Below are positions 33,338 to 40,873 of a stretch of DNA of 41,127 nt, in pieces; positions within the stretch are counted from its first letter, which is position 1, and each line of letters begins with the position of its first letter. The stretch spans positions 1 through 41,127 of the forward strand of contig NZ_WIOK01000029.1 of assembly GCF_009467825.1 (NCBI RefSeq), in the 5' to 3' direction. The notes beneath the pieces are model-generated. The model did no database searches, was not told where the DNA came from, and saw only the letters and a program-made list of their open reading frames with translations. The translations under genes and the position numbers were made by a program. The DNA is from Cyclobacterium xiamenense (GTDB lineage Bacteria > Bacteroidota > Bacteroidia > Cytophagales > Cyclobacteriaceae).

Positions 33338-34618
33338 ATGACGACTGCCAACCGCTTTAAGCTTTCCCTAATGATGTTTCTGGAGTTTTTTGTCTGGGGC
33401 TCCTGGTACGTGACCCTGGGTACCTTCCTGGGAAATAACCTGGAAGCGAACGGGGCGCAGCTCGCCGCCGCGTTTTCCACCCAGTCGTTTGGTGCCATCA
33501 TCGCTCCATTCATTATCGGACTAATCGCCGACCGCTACTTCAATGCAGAAAAAATTCTCAGCGTGTTGCATCTGCTCGGAGCCGTGCTGATGTATTTAAT
33601 GTATCAGGCGGACAGCTTCACAGCCTTTTACCCCTTTGTACTGGTATACATGCTCATTTACATGCCCACGCTTGCGCTGGCCAATTCGGTTTCCTTCAGC
33701 CAAATGAAGGATCCCTCCACCGAGTTTAGCAGCATACGGGTATGGGGCACCATCGGCTGGATCGCCTCGGGTCTGATGATTAGTTATTTCTTTGTGTGGG
33801 ACAGTCCGGGAGCCATCGGAGAAGGCGCGCTACGCTACACCTTCCTGATGGCCTCTATTTCTTCCGTGGTATTGGGCTTGTTTGCTTTAAGCCTGCCGGC
33901 CACCCCTCCCGCCACCAAACGCGCCGGAAAACAGACACTCTCCGACCTGCTGGGCCTGGATGCCCTGAAACTCCTTAAAGACAAAGACTTCGCTATTTTC
34001 TTCGTGTCTTCGGTGCTGATTTGCATTCCACTGGCCTTTTACTACCAAAATGCCAACCCCTTTCTATCGGAGGTGGGGCTTTCCAATCCAACCGGAAAAA
34101 TGACCATCGGCCAGGTGTCGGAAGTCCTTTTTCTGCTACTCATGCCCTTCTTTTTCCGAAAGTTTGGCCTCAAGGTTACGCTGATTGTCGGCATGTTGGC
34201 CTGGGTTGTGCGGTACGTACTATTTGCGTTCGGCGATGCCGGCGAGGGCACCTACCTCTTGCTCATCGGCATTGCGCTGCACGGCATTTGCTACGATTTC
34301 TTCTTTGTATCGGGGCAAATCTATACCGATTCTAAAGCCGGCCCCCGCTACAAAAGTGCCGCCCAGGGATTGATTACACTAGCGACCTATGGCATCGGCA
34401 TGCTGATCGGTTTTTGGATCGCCGGCATCGTTTCTGACCTGTATTTTGATGGCACTGTACACCAGTGGGACAAAATTTGGCTGATCCCTTCCGGGATTGC
34501 CCTGGTCGTAACCATCTTATTTACATTTTCCTTTACGGACAACGATTTTCGAAAAGCCAATGCGCTACGAAAGCAGGAGAAAAACATTCAGGAATCCAGC
34601 AAGTTATCCTTAGAGTAG
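33338..34618 (+). CDS. MFS permease of the nucleoside:H+ symporter (NupG-like) family
   Basis: 426 residues, about 12 membrane helices. MFLEFFVWGSWYVTLGTFL at the N-terminus and SSIRVWGTIGWIASGL after helix 4 are typical of the NupG/XapB-like family. Bacteroidota homologues in sugar loci probably carry sugars or glycosides rather than nucleosides; I infer that from the neighbours. The charged loop KRAGKQTLSDLLGLDALK separates the halves. It opens the plus arm of the oxidation locus. Confidence 0.87.
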   Translation: MTTANRFKLSLMMFLEFFVWGSWYVTLGTFLGNNLEANGAQLAAAFSTQSFGAIIAPFIIGLIADRYFNAEKILSVLHLLGAVLMYLMYQADSFTAFYPFVLVYMLIYMPTLALANSVSFSQMKDPSTEFSSIRVWGTIGWIASGLMISYFFVWDSPGAIGEGALRYTFLMASISSVVLGLFALSLPATPPATKRAGKQTLSDLLGLDALKLLKDKDFAIFFVSSVLICIPLAFYYQNANPFLSEVGLSNPTGKMTIGQVSEVLFLLLMPFFFRKFGLKVTLIVGMLAWVVRYVLFAFGDAGEGTYLLLIGIALHGICYDFFFVSGQIYTDSKAGPRYKSAAQGLITLATYGIGMLIGFWIAGIVSDLYFDGTVHQWDKIWLIPSGIALVVTILFTFSFTDNDFRKANALRKQEKNIQESSKLSLE

Positions 34619-34745
34619 AAACAAATAAACCTAATTTAGAGCAATTATAAATTGGGAAAAGGGAAAAGAGGAAAAGGAAAAAATCTAACGTTTTCTTTGA
34701 AAATATCAATATAATTGCACTACCTAAAATAAAAAAGTAAAGTAT

Positions 34746-36425
34746 ATGGCCAATCAAAGTTATGACGCTATTGTCGTTGGGTCTGGAATCAGCGGCGGAT
34801 GGGCGGCAAAGGAACTCACGGAGAAGGGATTAAAAGTTCTTCTGTTGGAAAGAGGTCCGGACGTAAAACACGTGCAGGATTATAAAAATGCTACCAAAGC
34901 TCCCTGGGAAATACCGCATAGAGGGAGAAGAACGATTGAAATGTTGGAAAACCACCCCAACCTACGCAGGGATTACGTGCTTAACGAACTCAATCTGGAC
35001 TGGTGGGCACACGAAGACGAATCGCCTTACATTGAAAAGAAACCGTTTACCTGGTTTCGCGGCTATCAGGTGGGCGGGCGCTCCCTGCTATGGGGAAGGC
35101 AAAGTTACCGTTGGGCAGACATTGATTTTGAAGCCAATGCCAAGCAAGGCATCGCGGTAGACTGGCCGATTCGGTACAACGACCTGGCTCCCTGGTACAG
35201 CTATGTGGAGAAATTTGCGGGCATATCTGGAAACCGAGACGGCCTGGATATACTTCCAGATGGAGAATTTATGCCGGCCATCCCACTCAACTGCGTGGAA
35301 AAAGACATTGCCGGACGTATAAAAGATCATTTCGGTGGTTCCCGGGTGATGACCAATGCACGGGTAGCGAACATTACCCAACCCCTGCCAGGAAGACCTG
35401 GATGCCAATACCGGAACAAGTGTTCGCTGGGTTGTCCATTTGGTGGGTATTTCAGTACGCAGTCGTCCACCCTTCCTGCTGCCGTTGCCACAGGAAACCT
35501 GACGTTACGACCCTGGTCGATCGTTACTCGCTTGCTCTACGACAAAGACTCCAAAAAAGCCACCGGCGTAGAAGTCCTAGACGGGGAAACCAACCAAACC
35601 TACGAATTTGACGCCAAAATCGTATTTCTTTGCGCCTCTGCGTTTAACTCCACTGCAGTTTTGATGCGTTCGGCGACAGATATTTGGCCGGAAGGACTGG
35701 GTAGCAGCTCCGGGGAATTGGGCCATAACGTAATGGATCACCATTTTCGTCTTGGCGCCAACGGCACCGTGGAAGGATACGAAGACAAATACTATTTCGG
35801 CAGACGTCCGGGCGGATTTTATGTACCCCGCTACCGAAACACCGGAAATGAAAGCCGAGATTACCTGCGCGGATTTGGCTATCAGGGTGGCGCAAGCCGG
35901 CAGGGCTGGAGCCGAACCGTGGCCGAACTGGACTTCGGTGCGCCTCTGAAGGCAGAGCTTACCGAACCAGGCGCATGGTCCATCGGAATGACGGCCTTCG
36001 GAGAAATCCTTCCTTACCACGACAACACCATCAAGCTCAGCAAAACCGAAAAGGACAAGTGGGGCATGTACGTGTTGGAGATGAGTGCCGAAATCCGCGA
36101 TAACGAAAAGAAAATGCGGGTAGACATGATGAACGATGCGGCCGAAATGCTGGAAGCCGCCGGCGTTAAGAATGTCACGACCTACGACAGGGGGTATACC
36201 TTTGGACAGGGAATTCACGAAATGGGTACGGCCCGCATGGGAAGGGATCCCAAATCTTCCGTGCTCAATGGAAACAACCAGGTATGGGATGCCAAAAACG
36301 TATTTGTCACCGACGGTGCCGCCATGGTATCTGCCGCTGCGCAAAACCCATCCCTTACTTACATGGCGATGACTGCCCGTGCGGCTGACTTTGCTGTGAA
36401 AGAACTGAAAAAAGGTAATTTGTAA
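34746..36425 (+). CDS. GMC family FAD-dependent sugar dehydrogenase, catalytic subunit
   Basis: 559 residues. FAD-binding IVVGSGISGGWAAKEL at the N-terminus. A three-cysteine loop, CQYRNKCSLGC (C220, C226, C230; C-x5-C-x3-C followed by P), matches the Cys-rich segment of FAD glucose dehydrogenases that holds a 3Fe-4S cluster. The C-terminal active site has H491 in GIHEMGTARMG and N534 in AAAQNPSLTYMA. There is no signal peptide; export probably rides on the Tat-signal partner encoded 19 bp downstream. Likely a glucoside 3-dehydrogenase-like or glucose dehydrogenase-like enzyme passing electrons to a cytochrome c. Confidence 0.92.
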   Translation: MANQSYDAIVVGSGISGGWAAKELTEKGLKVLLLERGPDVKHVQDYKNATKAPWEIPHRGRRTIEMLENHPNLRRDYVLNELNLDWWAHEDESPYIEKKPFTWFRGYQVGGRSLLWGRQSYRWADIDFEANAKQGIAVDWPIRYNDLAPWYSYVEKFAGISGNRDGLDILPDGEFMPAIPLNCVEKDIAGRIKDHFGGSRVMTNARVANITQPLPGRPGCQYRNKCSLGCPFGGYFSTQSSTLPAAVATGNLTLRPWSIVTRLLYDKDSKKATGVEVLDGETNQTYEFDAKIVFLCASAFNSTAVLMRSATDIWPEGLGSSSGELGHNVMDHHFRLGANGTVEGYEDKYYFGRRPGGFYVPRYRNTGNESRDYLRGFGYQGGASRQGWSRTVAELDFGAPLKAELTEPGAWSIGMTAFGEILPYHDNTIKLSKTEKDKWGMYVLEMSAEIRDNEKKMRVDMMNDAAEMLEAAGVKNVTTYDRGYTFGQGIHEMGTARMGRDPKSSVLNGNNQVWDAKNVFVTDGAAMVSAAAQNPSLTYMAMTARAADFAVKELKKGNL

Positions 36426-36444
36426 CACCCAAAAGGAAATCAAC

Positions 36445-37014
36445 ATGAATGCAATGAATAGAAGAGAGGCCCTGAAAAGCGTGGTGCTTATGATGGGAGG
36501 CACCATGGTAGGAGCCAACGTAATCCTAACCGGTTGCGCGCCGGAAAAACAGATTGAAGGCCTGGATTTTTCTGAGGAAGAGCTCGCTTACATGGATGAA
36601 ATCGGCGAGGCCATTATTCCGGAAACGGACACTCCCGGGGCCAAGGCTGCGGGTATCGGTGGCTTTATGGCCATGATGGTAAAGGATACCTATACCGAAG
36701 AACAGCAAAAAACCTTTATCAACGGGCTAAACAGCCTGAAAGCCGATTTTAAAGCTGAAACGGGAAAGGCATTTATGGACGCTTCGGTAGAAGAACGAAC
36801 CGCCTTCCTGAATCAGCTTAACAAAGCGGCCATGAAACAGGCAGGCGAAGGGAACAACGCTCCCAACTACATACTGATGATCAAAGATTTAACACTCTTG
36901 GGCTATTTCACATCGGAAGTGGGCGCCACCCAGGCCCTCCGCTACATTGAGACGCCCGGTAGATACGATCCCTGTATCGAGTACAAAAAGGGCGACAAAG
37001 CCTGGGCCATCTAA
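36445..37014 (+). CDS. Gluconate 2-dehydrogenase subunit 3-like protein (small subunit of the GMC dehydrogenase)
   Basis: 189 residues. The start shows a twin-arginine signal (NRREALKSVV) with a lipobox (VILTGC, C31), so the protein is likely exported folded and lipidated. The mature part has LDFSEEELAYMDEIGEAIIPETDTPGAKAAGI, the hallmark of this family, and TLLGYFTSEVGATQAL near the C-terminus. In FAD glucose dehydrogenases the equivalent subunit carries the Tat signal for the whole complex. A terminator follows at 37043. Confidence 0.92.
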   Translation: MNAMNRREALKSVVLMMGGTMVGANVILTGCAPEKQIEGLDFSEEELAYMDEIGEAIIPETDTPGAKAAGIGGFMAMMVKDTYTEEQQKTFINGLNSLKADFKAETGKAFMDASVEERTAFLNQLNKAAMKQAGEGNNAPNYILMIKDLTLLGYFTSEVGATQALRYIETPGRYDPCIEYKKGDKAWAI

Positions 37015-37042
37015 TCGTATCTGAACAAATACCGTGTAAACC

Positions 37043-37077
37043 AGCGTAGCTTTCCTATCGGGGAGCTACGCTTTTTT
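37043..37077 (+). terminator. Terminator of the MFS-GMC-subunit 3 arm
   Basis: Perfect 9-bp stem (AGCGTAGCT at 37043-37051 with AGCTACGCT at 37064-37072) followed by T6, 29 bp past the stop. The rest of 37078-37242 contains no recognisable gene. Confidence 0.88.
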
Positions 37078-37242
37078 ATGACCAGGAACGGGCTGTGCTG
37101 CCCTTCGTCAGACTGAGTCGGGAAAGCCTCCATTCCTTCGACTTTTAGCGCTCCCGATTGGTACAAAAAGGTCTGTCCGAACCAACGCGAGAATCTACTA
37201 AACCCGAAGCCATTGGTTTATTGGATGCGCTTTTTTTATTTT

Positions 37243-38079
37243 TCATGTTTTAGCCTGAAGCAGGCACAGGACGTACTTTTTATAGGTAGCAAAATTTGCC
37301 CCATTTCGTTGATTGGTGAAGTGCTTGTTTTCCATCTTGGCTAATTTCTTCCTGTACTTCCATTTTACCAGCTTCATCAACAGTGGAAACCTGTCTTCCG
37401 CGAGCAGAAAACCTGCCTTCCAAACGGGGTGGACCACCTCATTGGTAAATTGGTTGACCACCTCAATCGTTTTGGAAGTTTCTTCGGTGATGTCCTTTTC
37501 GAGCAGTATGTCGACATCAAAAGTGTGCAATTTACGCTCCCACTCGGTCCATTCATGGCCTCCTCCGATGGGATGCTTTCCCGGTATAGGCCTGCGGAAG
37601 AAATCCGCAAGCAGGATGTACCCGCCTTTATTCAAAAAACTGAGCGCCCGCAGAATGGATTCATCGATGGGGATATACTGAAAGCTCTCGTTAAACATGA
37701 TCAGGTCGTATTTGTCGCTGCTTTCGTAGGTTTCAAATTTACTGGTGTACACCTTTCCCTTGCCGGAGAGCAATTCTTCCGCGATTTTGTTAAGCGAAGC
37801 GGAAGGCGAAACACAGTCGACCGTATATCCCCTATGAATCAACTCCTCTGCCATTTTTCCTGAACCGCATCCCACATCCAGAATCGTTTTCACTCCTTCA
37901 GGAATGCAGGAAAATATAAGCTCATTATAGCGTTTCTGCGCTTCATTCAGTTGGGCGACATCCGCTTCCAGCCCGTCGCTGAAATACCCGTAATGCAGGT
38001 ATTCCGATTTCAAAAAGAATTTAAAAACCAGAAAACCCAGCTCTAGGCCTACTTCTTTCGAATCGACTTTTTTTGCCAT
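37243..38079 (-). CDS. Class I SAM-dependent methyltransferase
   Basis: 278 residues from the ATG at 38079 (MAKKVDSKEVGLELG); a GTG at 38103 is in frame but less likely. Motif I is ILDVGCGSGKMAEEL (about 67-80), with the post-I acidic stretch VDCVSPSAS and motif II/III in YDLIMFNESFQYIPIDE and LNKGGYILLADFF. The N-terminal helices (LVFKFFLKSEYLHYGYFSDGLEAD) and length suggest a small-molecule methyltransferase of the UbiE/cyclopropane synthase-like group. No pathway partner is adjacent. Confidence 0.87.
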   Translation of the reverse strand: MAKKVDSKEVGLELGFLVFKFFLKSEYLHYGYFSDGLEADVAQLNEAQKRYNELIFSCIPEGVKTILDVGCGSGKMAEELIHRGYTVDCVSPSASLNKIAEELLSGKGKVYTSKFETYESSDKYDLIMFNESFQYIPIDESILRALSFLNKGGYILLADFFRRPIPGKHPIGGGHEWTEWERKLHTFDVDILLEKDITEETSKTIEVVNQFTNEVVHPVWKAGFLLAEDRFPLLMKLVKWKYRKKLAKMENKHFTNQRNGANFATYKKYVLCLLQAKT

Positions 38080-38500
38080 GGAGTAAACTATTTTGGGTGA
38101 CACGAAAGGAACAAGCCGGATTTTCCTCAGGCAGGAAAGAGCTCTTTTCTTGCATTATTGCATGTTCTCCTGCCTCACCCGGAACGGGTGTATCAACTAC
38201 TTTTCGATTTGTGTGTTTAAAGATAAACTTTTTATCCTTGATAATCTGAAATGGGCAAATAAAAATCTGTCTACCCTTCAACACGCGTACCATACCAATA
38301 AAGATCTAGGTCCCAGCATCAAATCCAAAAAGAAAGAAGATCCGTTGACAAAGCCTGGCTCATCTAATCGGAGTACTGTGTGGCTTCGCAAGCCTACCAA
38401 TAGCCCCGCTTTCTGGAAGGCTATTTTCGTTTTATTCGGCATATTTTTTGGATAGGAACGTGATAATTGCTATACTGAAGATGAATATTACGCTGCAAAC
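38080..38500. other. Intergenic region, no gene supported
   Basis: 421 bp between divergently read genes. An open frame of 120 codons (38093-38455, plus) lacks any conserved feature, has a composition unlike neighbouring genes and no start signal, so I do not call it. No terminator-type hairpin is clear. It should contain the promoters of the flanking genes, but no good TAnnTTTG pair is seen. Confidence 0.45.
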
Positions 38501-39205
38501 ATGACCTATTTTGTACTGAATGCCCTGTTTTCGCTTCATTTTCTTTTGATATACAATTTCAGCGATCTGATCGACAAAAACGAGCCCATAAATCCCCCAT
38601 CCAAAACGGAGATCGACAAGGGAGACCTGGAACGCTTCTCCAAAAACAAAACCATTCCTCAAGAAATCAGGCAGGTGGTATTGGAAGCTTTGTCTTATTT
38701 TCCAGACTTGATTCATACCGAAATTGATTTTCAGTTTAAAAACGCCATACACGGCTCCGTGATGCAAGCGCAGCCCAAAATTTCCTCCCTACTCTTTCAA
38801 AATAAGCAAAACAGAGCCTATCGTATCAAAATCAGTAGATACCTTGCCTTGGAGGACGAAACCCTGCCGATTGAAAGCCTACCCAAGGAGGTGCTTCTGG
38901 GATGGATTGGCCACGAACTCGGTCACATCAAAGACTATCTTGATAGAAGTGCATTCAATTTGCTCGGTTTCGGCGTAAAATATTACCTATCGAATACCTT
39001 TATTTCCGAGGCGGAAACCGCTGCAGACAGCTATGCCGTCGCTTACGGCCTGGGGGAGAAAATTATCGCCACAAAAAACTTTGTGCTGAATCACGAAAAA
39101 ATCCCGCTGGATTACAAAAAGAAGATCGAAACCCTCTACCTATCCCCCGGTGAAATCCTATCCATGGTAGAAATGGCAGAAGAATCCCCAACGGAAGAAA
39201 ATTGA
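38501..39205 (+). CDS. Orphan membrane-anchored HELGH metalloprotease-like protein
   Basis: 234 residues. An N-terminal hydrophobic segment (VLNALFSLHFLLIYNF) anchors or exports it. The zinc motif is WIGHELGHIKDY (H138, E139, H142), followed 28-30 residues later by SEAETAADSYAVAYG, where E170, E172 or D176 can be the third ligand. The spacing is that of gluzincins such as M48-type peptidases, but the protein is short and I cannot place it in a named family. Neighbours give no substrate clue. Confidence 0.72.
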   Translation: MTYFVLNALFSLHFLLIYNFSDLIDKNEPINPPSKTEIDKGDLERFSKNKTIPQEIRQVVLEALSYFPDLIHTEIDFQFKNAIHGSVMQAQPKISSLLFQNKQNRAYRIKISRYLALEDETLPIESLPKEVLLGWIGHELGHIKDYLDRSAFNLLGFGVKYYLSNTFISEAETAADSYAVAYGLGEKIIATKNFVLNHEKIPLDYKKKIETLYLSPGEILSMVEMAEESPTEEN

Positions 39206-39346
39206 ATCTTTCTGGTAAAATTCGCAGCTACCGCCCCGCACGTGGAGCGTATGTAGTAGATTCCGCGCCCAAGCAAAACCATACGGCCACTTATGAGTTA
39301 AAAGGAATGAAAAGTCCTACGACAGCAGGATTCAAACCGGTAAACC

Positions 39347-39973
39347 ATGACGCAGGAATTGCCCCTCTTTCCTTTAAAACTCATCGCTTTCCCGGAGGAA
39401 AATCTAAACCTCCACATATTCGAGCCTCGGTACAAGGAGTTGATCAACGACTGCCTCCAGCATGGGCAGACCTTTGGCATTTGCACCTTTCTGGATAAAC
39501 TCATGCCGGTAGGTACGGAGGTGTCCTTGCTCGAAATCACCACTACCTACGAGGACGGAAGACTGGATATAAAAACCCGGGGCCTACGTACATTCAAAAT
39601 TCTGGGTTTCGAAAACCCTATGAAAGGAAAGCTCTACGCAGGAGGAAAAGTTGCGTTCCTTCCCCTGGAATTGGAAGCCCCACAGGAAAAAAAGATTGCC
39701 TTTCGCAATTCCCTCGAAGAACTGTTTAAATGGATGCAATTTTCAGCCGACCTCCAAAACCCTTCCCTTACTTCGTTTACCTATGCCCATAAGATCGGGC
39801 TAAGCCCGGCACAGGAATACCGGCTACTCGAACTCGAAACCGAAGAAAAACGCCTGGATTTCCTTTTTGCGCATTTGAAAAAAACCATCCCCATTCTCAA
39901 AGAAATCGAAGCGTCCAAGCACCGAATCAAAATGAACGGGCACTTTAAATACCTGGATCCCTTAAATTTTTGA
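39347..39973 (+). CDS. LON N-terminal (substrate-binding) domain protein
   Basis: 208 residues. The N-terminus LPLFPLKLIAFPEENLNLHIFEPRYKELIND is the diagnostic opening of the LON substrate-binding (PUA-like) domain. TRGLRTFKILGF follows, and the C-terminal half of about 125-200 is helical. The protease and AAA+ parts are absent, as in other stand-alone members of PF02190. Function is unknown; substrate or peptide binding is expected. Its 3' end overlaps the convergent gene by 12 bp. Confidence 0.9.
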   Translation: MTQELPLFPLKLIAFPEENLNLHIFEPRYKELINDCLQHGQTFGICTFLDKLMPVGTEVSLLEITTTYEDGRLDIKTRGLRTFKILGFENPMKGKLYAGGKVAFLPLELEAPQEKKIAFRNSLEELFKWMQFSADLQNPSLTSFTYAHKIGLSPAQEYRLLELETEEKRLDFLFAHLKKTIPILKEIEASKHRIKMNGHFKYLDPLNF

Positions 39974-40687
39974 CACGTCAGACTTTTTGATATAGGCATC
40001 CCGATTGCCCCAGCGAATGCGGTACCACATATCCTCGCTGGAATGGATGGTCACCCGGTGACCCATCTCCACCCGCTTCACCAGATTCCCCGCAGCAGAA
40101 GGACTATCCATGATCAAAACCGGGCTACCTGTAATGATCGCCTTTTCGGGAGGATCGGTAAAGTTATTGCCCACAAAAACCAATAGCAAAAAGATAAACG
40201 CAGGAACCAGAAACGGGGATTGCCTGGTCGATGACAGGTAGACCATGATCAACGACACCACCAGTAAAAGGGCGAAGAACGCCGTCAGCTCCATCTTATA
40301 ATCGAGGATCACCGATAGGAATCGATCCTGATCGGAAATCTCGTAACCCTCGAGTCGATTCTGATCCGTCAGGGACTTGATTTTATCGATAATCGACGGA
40401 TTTGGGTTGTAATCGTAATACTTGGACAGAAAAAGGGAGGCTTTTCCAAAATCTCCCATGCCCTCCGTAATGAAACTCATTTTTAACAACATTGCCGGAG
40501 AATACGTCTCCTCTTCGTAGAGGATCTGCTCGTAGATTTGCAGGGCCTCTTTGTATTGCTTTTGAGAAAATAAGCTATCCGCCTCTTGGAGTAGGGAAAT
40601 GCTCTGCCCCTGACAGTCAGCTTCCTGGGGATTAATCAGCGAAAAAGCTGACAAAAAAACAATAAAGATCCATTTAAGATTTGGCAT
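39962..40687 (-). CDS. BatE-like TPR and SH3 domain membrane protein
   Basis: 241 residues from the ATG at 40687 (a TTG at 40693 is also in frame). A hydrophobic N-terminus ending near INPQEADCQG looks like a signal peptide. TPR-like repeats cover about 30-110 (ADSLFSQKQYKEALQIYEQILYEE and FGKASLFLSKYY). Two membrane helices at about 135-185 are followed by an SH3-like domain with AIITGSPVLIMDSPSAAG and WYRIRWGNRDAYIKKSDV. The TPR / TM-TM / SH3 order is that of BatE in Bacteroidota aerotolerance operons, but BatA-D are not in the window. Confidence 0.78.
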   Translation of the reverse strand: MPNLKWIFIVFLSAFSLINPQEADCQGQSISLLQEADSLFSQKQYKEALQIYEQILYEEETYSPAMLLKMSFITEGMGDFGKASLFLSKYYDYNPNPSIIDKIKSLTDQNRLEGYEISDQDRFLSVILDYKMELTAFFALLLVVSLIMVYLSSTRQSPFLVPAFIFLLLVFVGNNFTDPPEKAIITGSPVLIMDSPSAAGNLVKRVEMGHRVTIHSSEDMWYRIRWGNRDAYIKKSDVSKI

Positions 40688-40711
40688 TATCAATCTAGTG
40701 CTTTAAATTTG
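40680..40711 (+). promoter_or_regulatory. Bacteroidota-type promoter upstream of tRNA-Lys
   Basis: TTTG (40680-40683), 20 bp, then TAAATTTG (40704-40711), an exact TTTG / TAnnTTTG match. The predicted start near 40718 gives a leader of about 80 nt before the tRNA. The -33 element overlaps the start codon region of the convergently placed BatE-like gene. Confidence 0.65.
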
Positions 40712-40797
40712 CAGTCCAATTACGGAAAACTCGTGCGCAAAACCAAGTTTTCTTTTGAAATTATCAAGCGCTGAAAAGCAGGTAGTTGGCAAGATTC

Positions 40798-40873
40798 GAT
40801 TCCGTAGCTCAGCTGGTAGAGCATAACACTTTTAATGTTAGGGTCCTGGGTTCGAGCCCCAGCGGGATCACCA
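40798..40873 (+). tRNA. tRNA-Lys (anticodon TTT)
   Basis: 76 nt including an encoded CCA. The 7-bp acceptor stem is GATTCCG/CGGGATC with one G-T pair, discriminator A. D-arm AGCTCAGCTGGTAGAGC, anticodon stem TAACA/TGTTA with loop CTTTTAA (anticodon TTT), T-loop TTCGAGC. Unlike tRNA-Pro in this window, CCA is encoded. Its last 19 nt are the start of the tandem repeat that follows. Confidence 0.97.

Noticed and set aside
35577-36518. 313-codon minus-strand open frame opposite the GMC gene
   Set aside because: It is a mirror of the GMC coding sequence, whose FAD, Cys-rich and His/Asn motifs are intact on the plus strand.
38093-38455. 120-codon plus-strand open frame between the methyltransferase and the metalloprotease
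   Set aside because: No conserved motif, irregular composition with many Ser/Thr/Lys and no adjacent start signal. It also overlaps the methyltransferase promoter region.
39202-39498. 98-codon plus-strand open frame overlapping the LON-domain gene start
   Set aside because: It is out of frame with the LON-domain gene, whose N-terminus from 39347 is a clear family match.
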